This document shows positions 55,560 to 64,000 of a stretch of DNA of 64,000 nt, one piece after another (the first letter of the stretch is position 1; each line of letters opens with the position of its first letter). The stretch is from positions 12,491,501-12,555,500 of the forward strand of contig CATNEN010000003.1 of the NCBI GenBank assembly GCA_950097015.1. The letters are read 5' to 3'. Made by a program: the position numbers and the translations under genes. Below the pieces are notes generated by a model. The model was not told the origin of the DNA and ran no database searches. It saw only the letters and a list, made by a program, of their open reading frames with translations. The stretch is from Macrostomum hystrix. Its lineage: Eukaryota; Platyhelminthes; Macrostomidae.

Positions 55560-58500
55560 ATGACTGCAAAGGTGAGTACTTCAAACTTTTAGCACATCAT
55601 TTGTATTCTTGTTGCAAAAAATATTCAGACTCAAAAGGAGGTAATGTATGCCATTAGAACAACAAAATAGCAGATGCAGCACAAAATTGATTTTACAGGC
55701 AAGGCCACCATCTGACGAGACAGTAAAAGTGCTCATTCGCTGTCGGCCTATGAATAAGAATGAAATCGTGGCCAAGTATCCACGCTGCGTTGACATGGAC
55801 ACAGCCAGAGGTGTCATCACTGTCAACAATCCGAATCCAGCGAATAACGAAGTGCCTCGCCAATTCACATTCGACAAGGTGTACGATTCAGACAGCAGGC
55901 AACAAGATCTTTACAGAGAGTCATTCATGCCACTAGTGTCCAGTGTGTTGGAAGGCTTCAATGGCACAATCTTTGCCTATGGCCAGACTGGTAAGTTATT
56001 GCTATGTCAAGAAGTCAAGAAAGTCTTTTATACCCAGCGAACTTAATTGCTTTGTTTGGCTGTCAGGCATTAAATGCACTAGATTGACTGAAGAAATTTA
56101 ATAGTCAATATGTAGGAGAGAGATAAGACAGGGGGTAGATGAGACAAGAGATAAGATAGAGAGATAGGATCTAAGAGATGAGACTGAGAGTGATGAGACA
56201 CTAGAGAGGTATGATATGAGAGATAAGACAGAGAGAAATGAGACAGGGAGAGATAAGACAGAGAAACGGAGATATTAGACACTAGAGAGATAGGATAGGA
56301 GAGATTAAACGGGGAGAGACAAGACAGGGAGAGACGAGACATGAGAGAAAGGAGACAGGGAGAGATAAGACAGAGTATAGGAGAGATGAGACACTAGAGA
56401 GATAGGATAGGAGAGACGTGCAGGATTTTGGGAGAGATCCAGTGTTATCGGAAACAAACCAATTTGTTTATTAATCAGGCACCGGCAAGACCTTCACTAT
56501 GCAGGGTGTGAAAGACGATCCGGAACTGCGCGGTGTTATTCCGCAATCTTTTGAGCACATTTTCAATCACATCAACGAGTCGCAGAATCAGCAGTATCTG
56601 GTTAGAGCGTCCTACATGGAGATCTACATGGAAGATATTAGGGACCTACTGCACAAGGATCAGAACAAACGGTTGGAAATCAAAGAGAAGCCAGACACTG
56701 GAGTCTACGTGAAGGATTTGTCTTCAGTGCTGACAAAGAGTGTCAAAGAGATTGAGAAGGTGATGAATATTGGCAATCAGAATCGTTCTGTTGGAGCTAC
56801 TAAGATGAACGAACAGTCGTCGAGGTCTCATGCCATATTTGTCATCACTATTGAGTGCAGCGAGGTGAGGATCTAGTTTTATATATGCTATATTTTTACT
56901 TGAAAACTTTCAATTTAAATGTGTTAAGTCATAATATTTCAGTTCAGTCATTACCCCTTCCTTTCACAATCTTTCAGTTCAGTCATTACCCCTTCCTTTC
57001 ACAATCTTTCAGTTCAGTCATTACCCCTTCCTTTCCCAATCTTTCAGTTCAGTCATTACCCCTTCCTTTCACAATCTTTCAGTTCAGTCATTACCCCTTC
57101 CTTTCCCAATCTTTCAGTTCAGTCATTACCCCTTCCTTTCACAATCTTTCAGTTCAGTCATTACCCCTTCCTTTCCCAATCTTTCAGTTCAGTCATTACC
57201 CCTTCCTTTCCCAATCTTTCAGTTCAGTCATTACCCTTCCTTTCACAATCTTTCAGTTCAGTCATTACCCCTTCCTTTCACAATCTTTCAGTTCAGTCAT
57301 TACCCTTCCTTTCACAATCTTTCAGTTCAGTCATTAACCCTTCCTTTCCCAATCTTTCAGTTCAGTCATTACCCTTCCTTTCACAATCTTTCAGTTCAGT
57401 CATTACCCCTTCCTTTCACAATCTTTCAGTTCAGTCATTACCCTTCCTTTCACAACCTTTCAGTTCAGTCATTAACCCTTCCTTTCCCAATCTTTCAGTT
57501 CAGTCATTACCCTTCCTTTCACAATCTTTCAGTTCAGTCATTACCCTTCCTTTCACAACCTTTCAGTTCAGTCATTACCCCTTCCTTTCCCAATCTTTCA
57601 GTTCAGTCATTACCCTTCCTTTCCCAATCTTTCAGTTCAGTCATTACTCTTTTGTTTCCAAATCTTTGTTCATGATTATAAGAGTTATGTTATGACAGTT
57701 CTGATAAGAATTTTCCGTGAATTCTTCAGCAAATCGCATCTCCTGATGAGGTAACGACAACTAATATCAAGTCTTGATTAGGAATTTTCTTACTAAGTTT
57801 TTGTTAATATTCACAGATACTAATTTTAAGACTGGAACTACGAGCTATGTCAGTTTAGCCGTTTAAATAGCTTATCTTGTCTTGTCACAGAGCTTTTTGG
57901 TTAGTTCGATGTTTTACACAATTTAACTACGCATTCTTCTACTAATTGTTTTAACGCTTTCTAATCTCAATCAATTTTGTGCACAGCAGACTTATGAAAG
58001 TCTCCGTTGACTCACTGTGCAGGTTCCCTCGATATCGTTTGTGTTGTTTGTTTTCCTAAATTGCTCAGAGTTTTTCAGAAACAACTTTGTCGATGCGTTC
58101 TTTTATTTAGTTTACACAATTAAGTTTGAACGCCTTTGCCTTTTAAAATTCGACTGATATTACTGACACCAACGTGTCTACTCAGTAGTTTTAAAGTCTG
58201 TTCTTGTTAAATTATTGAAAATTCATAAAAACCGTTACCTAGTGCTATATAAAAATGCGTCTATCCTACTGAACCACTTGCTTTTTGAACAGTAGTACAG
58301 ACAGCTTGATTGGAAATCGACAAATAAATAAATAAAATACCTTCACAGCCCGACGCAGAAGGCGAGGCGCACATTCGCGCCGGCAAGTTGAACCTGGTGG
58401 ATTTGGCTGGCAGCGAACGCCAAGCCAAAACAGAAGCCGAAGGCGACCGGCTCAAGGAAGCTACAAAGATTAATTTGTCTCTTAGCGCTCTTGGCAATGT

Positions 58501-61398
58501 TATCTCGGCCTTGGTTGACGGAAAAAGTACGCACATACCTTATCGCGACTCGAAGCTGACTAGGCTGCTACAGGACTCACTTGGTGGCAATGCGAAGACT
58601 GTTATGGTGGCTAACATCGGACCGGCCAGTTACAACTACGAGGAGACCCTCAACACACTGCGTTACGCTAATCGGGCTAAGAATATTAAGAATAAGCCAA
58701 AGATTAATGAGGACCCGAAGGATGCTCTCCTTCGGGAATACCAGACAGAGATTAATCGACTGAAGGTGAGTTATAAAAACCTGATGCTGATATTTATGAT
58801 TTAATACCGAAAATCACATTAGCCGATATGTGCTGAAAAAAATTCTGCTGACTAACGAAAAGTTGAAAGAATTCGATTTTTTCTAAACATATAGGCACAT
58901 TTTGTATACGCAATGTTTAGTTCTATTGTAGCATTGTGTTTCTAAATATTCGTGTTTGGCTGATATTATTTATTATTAGTTTTTAATAAGATTGCCTGTA
59001 AGTGTGAAATCATTACGATTGCAGCTAAGAAACTATTCTTTGAAAGGCCGATATGTATAGAAAAATATGATTTATATTCGTGTTTTGTCGCTTAAAAAAT
59101 GTGCAGGAAATGCTGCAAAAGAAAGGCGGCGGAAGCGCACAAGCGGGCCCTGGCCAGCGTCGACGACGTCGGCGTCGCGGCGGCGACGGAGCTGACGATG
59201 ACGAAGGCGAGGACGAAGGCGCCAGCGAGACGCCGGAGGAATCCGCGGCCGCCTATCAGCGTCAACGCGAGGAGGAGCTCAAAGCAGAGAAAGATTCAAT
59301 CCTGAGTAATAAGAACCTGCTGAAGGAGGAGAAGGATCGCCTGATGAAGGACGTCCAGGCCAAAGAAGACGCGTTGAAGTCGGAGATGAAAGGCAAGAAA
59401 GAGCTGGAAGAGAAGATCAAAGCGATGGAGAGCAAGCTGCTGCACGGAGACGCCAAGCATCTCAAGAAGGTCACCAAAGAACAGGAGGAACAGATACGCA
59501 AAACAGAAGAGGAGATTGCCGAGCAGAAAAAAAAGGTTTGTTTTATTTAAGCGAAAAAAAATATCTTTATTATATTTGTCGTTCCCGATATGTATCGCAA
59601 AATGCATATCTTGGTCAGAAGTCCAGAAATGTACTTTTTCCGTTTTATCAGGTTCACCGATATGTATCGAAACGTTTTTATTGGTGAAATTTACCGGATG
59701 CTCCGATATGTATTGAAATTTACATCGATATAGCTGCCCTATATGTGTAGAAAATTTCGTAAATTCACTTTATAAAAAAACAAATGCATTTGTTCGCTTT
59801 CAAACAACAGGAGGAAAAGATGCAACAGGAGATGGAGGACAAAGAACTGGAGATGGGCAACTTTGAACAGAAGTACAACAGTCTGCAGCAGGCGGTTGAG
59901 GATAAAACTAGGAAGCTAAAAAAACTGATGAGTCGACTGCAACAGATGAGGCAGGAGATTAGCGATCTGCAGGTGAGAAACTCTGCCTTACCGAAATCTC
60001 TGAAATATATAATATAATTATTCTATAATATCCCACATTAATATAAAAAATATATATTTAATAATCCAGAAAAAAACGAAAGAGCACCTGTCTCATCTCT
60101 TGTGTCTCATCTCTCATGTGTCTCATGTCTCATATTTCTCATGTCCCACGTGTCTCATGTCTCATGTGTCTATCTCTCACGTGTCCCATATCTCACGTGT
60201 CTCATGTCTCACGTGTCTCATGTCTCATGTCTCATGTGTCTCATGTCTCTTGTGTCTCATCTCTCATGTGTCTCATGTCTCATGTCTCATGTGTCTCATG
60301 TGTCTCATGTCTCATGTGTCTCATGTGTCTCATGTCTCATGTGTCTCATCTCTCATGTGTCTCATGTCTCATGTCTCATGTGTCTCATCTCTCATGTTTT
60401 TCATGTCTCATGTCCCACGTGTCTCATGTCTCATGTCTCATGTCTCATGTGTCTCATATGTCTCATGTCCCACGTGTCTCATGTCTCATGTCTCATGTCT
60501 CATGTGTCTCATATGTCTCATGTCCCACGTGTCTCATGTCTCATGTCTCATGTCTCATGTGTCTCATGTCTCATGTCTCATGTCTCATGTGTCTCATGTC
60601 TCATGTCTCATGTCTCATGTGTCTCATATGTCTCATGTCCCACGTGTCTCATGTCTCATGTCTCATGTCTCATGTGTCTCATGTCTCATGTGTCTCATGT
60701 GTCTCATGTCTCATGTGTCTCATCTCTCATGTTTTTCATGTCTCATGTCTCATGTGTCTCATGTGTCTCATGTCTCATGCTCAACTGAATTTCAACCTCA
60801 GGAGGAGCACAGGCGAGAGCGTCAGGAGCTCGAGACCACCCAGGAGGAGCTCACAAAGGAGGTGAAGTTCAAGCAGCTAATCATAGACAATTTCATTCCG
60901 CCGGAGGATTTCGAACGCGTCAAAGTTCGCTCCGTATTCGACGAGGAGGCCGACGAGTGGCTGCTGAAGGCGCCGTCAGCCGGAGAACGCATGGCCGCCA
61001 GGCCGCGCTCCGCCGTAGCAGGCCGACGTCGGCCAATGTCCGAGTACGCTCGCCTTGCAGCTCAGATGGGCGAAAATCCGCGCTACCGCGGCGAAAATCT
61101 GATCCGGCTGAATCTGGACATGCCCAATCGCACTACTCGCGAGTACGAAGCGCCAGACATGGCGCCGCAGGTGCGCAGCGCCCTTGACGCCGCTCTCCAA
61201 GTTGAAGACGATCTAGATATCGACGGCCAGCCAAAGATTTTTAAAAGCAATGCGCCTGTGATTAGGCCGAAGTCGACAACGTCTAGGAGGGGCGGCGGTG
61301 ACGGCAGCGGCGGCGGCGGCAGTGCCACCGGTGGCGGAAGTCGTTCGCGCGACAGGCGTCAAGAATTTCCGAGCAGTCGTGGACTTGTTGGCAAATAA
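55560..61398 (+). CDS. KIF3B: Kinesin-II motor subunit KIF3B
   Basis: Seven coding exons: 55560-55571, 55699-55990, 56479-56864, 58349-58765, 59107-59535, 59811-59972 and 60802-61398; 764 residues (human 747). KIF3B pairs with KIF3A and KAP3 to carry cargo toward microtubule plus ends, notably in cilia. The motor domain has [10 protein letters not shown]-loop GQTGTGKT (99-106, split by intron 2), switch I NEQSSRSH (212-219) and switch II DLAGSE (248-253). [15 protein letters not shown] and [18 protein letters not shown] match KIF3B rather than KIF3A. A basic RRRRRR then acidic hinge (about 387-415) precedes the coiled coil. The tail [32 protein letters not shown] and SRGLVGK is diagnostic for KIF3B. 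The first coding exon gives only MTAK. All splice sites are GT-AG. Introns 2, 3 and 6 hold separate arrays. Confidence 0.97.
56100..56420 (+). repeat. Decayed purine-rich repeat in KIF3B intron 2
   Basis: Irregular copies of GAGAGATAAGACAGGGA, GAGACACTAGAGAGATAGGA and similar, about 15-37 bp steps. It is the one intronic array that is clearly purine-rich on the sense strand. Confidence 0.8.
56941..57648 (+). repeat. 35-bp minisatellite in KIF3B intron 3, made of splice-acceptor look-alikes
   Basis: About 20 copies of a 34-35 bp unit with TTACCCCTTCCTTTCACAAT followed by CTTTCAG and TTCAGTC. Each unit contains a pyrimidine tract ending in TTTCAG, close to an ideal 3' splice site in the gene's sense. 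The true acceptor is 700 bases further on at 58348. Confidence 0.95.
58800..59106 (+). other. KIF3B intron 4 with CCGATATGT motifs
   Basis: GCCGATATGT occurs at about 58822 and GGCCGATATGTATAG at about 59046, in otherwise AT-rich intron sequence. The motif matches those in KIF3B intron 5 and IPMK intron 1. Confidence 0.55.
59580..59750 (+). repeat. CCGATATGTATCG repeats in KIF3B intron 5
   Basis: CCCGATATGTATCG at about 59585, ACCGATATGTATCG at about 59654, TCCGATATGTATTG at about 59702 and CCTATATGTGTAG near 59737, roughly 35-70 bases apart. Each is followed by A-runs or G-A-A-A. Confidence 0.6.
60088..60780 (+). repeat. TCTCATG-based nested repeat in KIF3B intron 6
   Basis: Mixtures of TCTCATG, TCTCATGTG and TCCCACGTG in longer blocks (for example CATATGTCTCATGTCCCACG) recurring every 60-115 bases. 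In sense it is pyrimidine-rich and AG-free. The reading frames across it ([12 protein letters not shown]) are artefacts, though one runs into the true last exon. Confidence 0.95.
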
Positions 61399-61554
61399 CT
61401 CTATTTGGCTCCCGTTTGAAGGTTGGGAAAATGCGAAATCAACTCTGAATTGTTGGCCTCATTCACCTGAGCTTTATGTTATCTGTCTCTTTTGGGTCAT
61501 TGACGTTCTCTTGGTTTCTTCTGTGTTTTTGATCCATCACATCCTTTCCCTGGA

Positions 61555-62656
61555 GGTTCATTTTTGTTCCTGAACCATCAAATCCTTCCCTGATAGTTCA
61601 GTGTTGTTCCTGAACCATCACATTCTTCCCTGAAGGTTCATTGTTGTTCCTGAACCATCACATCCTTCCCTGTAGGTTCAGTGTTGTTCCTGAACCATCA
61701 CATCCTTCCCTGTAGGTTCATTGTTGTTCCTGAACCATCACATCCTTCCCTGTAGGTTCATTGTCGTTCCTGAACCATTACATCCTTCCCTGTAGGTTCA
61801 TTGTTGTTCCTGAACCATCACATCCTTCCCTGTAGGTTCATTGTCGTTCCTGAACCATTACATCCTTCCCTGAAGGTTCATTGTTGTTCCTGAACCATCA
61901 CATCCTTCCCTGTAGGTTCAGTGTTGTTCCTGAACCATCACATCCTTCCCTGTAGGTTCATTGTCGTTCCTGAACCATTACATCCTTCCCTGAAGGTTCA
62001 TTGTTGTTCCTGAACCATCACATCCTTCCCTGTAGGTTCAGTGTTGTTCCTGAACCATCACATCCTTCCCTGAAGGTTCATTTTTGTTCCTGAACCATCA
62101 AATCCTTCCCTGATAGTTCAGTGTTGTTCCTGAACCATCACATCCTTCCCTGAAGGTTCATTGTTGTTCCTGAACCATTACATCCTTCCCTGTAGGTTCA
62201 TTGTCGTTCCTGAACCATCACATCCTTCCCTATAGGTTCAGTGTTGTTCCTGAACCATCACATCCTTCCCTGTAGGTTGATTGTCGTTCCTGAACCATCA
62301 CATTCTTCCCTGAAGGTTCATTGTCGTTCCTGAACCATAACATCCTTCCCTGAAGGTTCATTGTTGTTCCTGAACCATTACATCCTTCCCTGAAGGTTCA
62401 GTGTTGTTCCTGAACCATAACATCCTTCCCTGTAGGTTCATTGTTGTTCCTGAACCATCACATCCTTCCCTGTAGGTTCAGTGTTGTTCCTGAACCATCA
62501 CATCCTTCCCTGTAGGTTCATTGTTGTTCCTGAACCATCACATCCTTCCCTGTAGGTTCAGTGTTGTTCCTGAACCATCACATCCTTCCCTGTAGGTTCA
62601 TTGTTGTTCCTGAACCATCACATCCTTCCCTGTAGGTTCAGTGTTGTTCCTGAACC
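61555..62656 (+). repeat. 40-bp minisatellite after the KIF3B stop
   Basis: About 27 copies of a 40-bp unit with TGAACCATCACATCCTTCCC then TGTAGGTTCATTGTTGTTCC. Variants alternate (CATTA, AAGGTTC, GTGTTG), and a 200-bp block carrying CATTTTTGTTCC recurs at about 61557 and 62077. It starts 157 bases after the stop, so it may lie in the 3' UTR. Confidence 0.95.
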
Positions 62657-62883
62657 GTCGTTACTGCTCCAAATATTAGAAGGTTCTGTTCCTGAATTCT
62701 TACCCAAGTCTGCACTGTTGTGATAGGTTCTACCTTCTTGTGGTGATTTAATTGTGTGTTTGCTTAATTATGTGAGCATTCAAGCTTTGTAAGCTTTTAA
62801 GCTACGAGTAAAACTTTATGGACTAAGCCTTAAAGTTCTCAATAATGTCAGCTTGGGTCATTCACAATCATAAACTAATCATA

Positions 62884-63150
62884 TTAAGGGCTTGTAGCCT
62901 AGTGGTTAGAGCGTCGGACTCGTGAGTTGAAGGTCAGGGGTTCGACACCCGACTCCATTGTAATAAATTGTGTCCTTTCGAAAGACACTTAACTCTAGAT
63001 TTATTCAGTTCAGTATGAGCTGGGGTGATTAAGGGTGGGTGTGGCGTCCCCCCAGTCCATGGACTGAACAGCTGTACGCGCCGCGCAATAGCTGCGACTG
63101 TGCTGTCGACTGCACATCTGGTTCAATCGGGCCTATATAAACTGTACTAA
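62884..63150 (+). mobile_element. tRNA-derived SINE, most complete copy
   Basis: The tRNA-like head has A box TAGCCTAGTGG and B box GGTTCGACACC (62890-62965). The body has TGTCCTTTCGAAAGACACTT (a self-complementary stem), GGGTGTGGCGTCCCCCCAG, CCATGGACTGAACAG and GCGCCGCGCAATAGCTGCG. The tail is ATCGGGCCTATATAAACTG. It fits the other three copies and defines the family. Confidence 0.88.
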
Positions 63151-63154
63151 ATAA

Positions 63155-63830
63155 AGTACAGTATAGACTTTTGAATCTCTATCGTATTAACCAGAAGTTT
63201 AGTTGACAATAAACGAATGACTAAACCATTACGTAGGGTTTTTACAATTTTTTTCTAAACTAATTTTTTTTATTCCGTCCTTTTTGGTCTCAATATCAAG
63301 TCTGGCATAAATAAATTTGTTAATAATATATCACACTGCCTGCCTTTTACTGTAGCAATTTATATAGTACTTCTACTCGTATAATGTCACCTGAGTTTAT
63401 AACATTCTTTTTAGCTGTACCTACTATGTCTATGTTATTAGCTAGCAGTAAAATAAAATCTGATGTTGGAAAAAACTAGTTTTCCTGTTAGTCGTTCAAT
63501 TTTAAGTAATACTATCATTCTATCTTTGACAGCCTTTTTTGCTACTTATAAGTAGCGGGAGTGGTATATTAGCAAGTTTTTTTCATTGTTTTTGTTTTAT
63601 CTATTTAAAAAAGTTGGTTATTTTTTATAACTCAGCAAATGTACATGTAACAACTGCTTTCACACTAATTGGATACATTTATTGAAGGATTTCTGAATAC
63701 ACACCTCTGCAGGAGCTTGTGCAACTTTTTATCGGTGTTCAAAAATACATAGCAAGTAGATTTGTAAATCATGCCGTTAAAATCAGACAGACACGATGCC
63801 ACTATGTTAGTTCATTTCGTTTAACGTCTT
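63155..63830. other. AT-rich spacer, no gene seen
   Basis: Unique AT-rich sequence. AATAAA-like motifs at about 63145 and 63213 are not tied to a gene. Confidence 0.45.
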
Positions 63831-63837
63831 CAGGACA

Positions 63838-64000
63838 TCAGACACAACCTCCAGTTCTTCAGGACATCAGACACAACCTCCAGTTCTTCAGGACATCAGA
63901 CACAACCTCCAGTTCTTCAGGACATCAGACACAACCTCCAGTTCTTCAGGACATCAGACACAATCTCCAGTTCTTCAGGACATCAGACACAATCTCCAGT
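63838..64000 (+). repeat. 29-bp minisatellite running off the right edge
   Basis: Five and a half copies of a 29-bp unit with TTCTTCAGGACATCAGACAC then AACCTCCAG, continuing past the window end. Confidence 0.95.

Noticed and set aside
60100-60865. Cys/His/Ser-rich frames ([11 protein letters not shown]) before the last KIF3B exon
   Set aside because: Products of the TCTCATG array in intron 6. The frame runs into the true exon only because no stop lies at the acceptor.
55560-61398. Assignment of the kinesin as KIF3A
   Set aside because: The motor resembles both subunits, but [19 protein letters not shown] and the C-terminal [13 protein letters not shown] and SRGLVGK match KIF3B.

Overview
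The window is nuclear DNA of an animal. The evidence is multi-exon protein genes with GT-AG introns, the standard code, and animal-specific families: YTHDC2, IPMK, cystinosin, MYORG, MPV17, a BCL-2 protein and KIF3B. It also holds an APE-type LINE with RNase H, tRNA-derived SINEs and a Merlin/ISXO2-type transposase relic. Coding exons are fairly GC-rich, with CAG-coded glutamine runs, while spacers are AT-rich. At least eight genes have a strong 3' splice site only 3 to 37 bases before the ATG, as in animals that trans-splice a leader. My best guess is a spiralian, perhaps a free-living flatworm, but the species cannot be fixed from sequence alone.

Layout. 1-4379 (+) is the 3' part of a YTHDC2-like RNA helicase gene. 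7776-9019 (+) and 12841-10749 (-) are a tail-to-tail pair of paralogous genes. Each joins a syntaxin-6-type N-terminal domain to a membrane anchor, with no SNARE motif. 18398-13830 (-) is a dead, 5'-truncated LINE. 23098-19608 (-) is inositol polyphosphate multikinase, complete in four exons. 26784-28097 (+) is an intronless cystinosin. 34222-29661 (-) is a MYORG-type GH31 glycosidase in four exons. 36520-35912 (-) is mitochondrial ribosomal protein mL51, followed by two small unrecognised membrane-protein genes. 43944-41459 (-) is MPV17 in four exons. 48758-47134 (-) is a BCL-2 family gene in two exons. 49.3-54.4 kb holds transposon relics. 55560-61398 (+) is the kinesin-II subunit KIF3B in seven exons. 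The genes are functionally mixed (RNA control, inositol phosphate signalling, lysosome, mitochondrion, apoptosis, cilia), and I see no operon or cluster logic.

The dominant feature is tandem repetition. More than 25 separate minisatellites, each with its own 15-47 bp unit, fill roughly a quarter of the window. Many introns carry one. Read in the direction of the host gene, most intronic arrays are pyrimidine-rich and many lack AG. Two of them, in KIF3B and the BCL-2 gene, repeat a near-perfect 3' splice site many times. Several other arrays share a TGTACATT-type core with the 3' end of the LINE, which suggests a possible source. These repeat patterns, the SNARE-less syntaxin pair and the YTH domain that seems to lack its methyl-adenine cage are the observations most worth following up.
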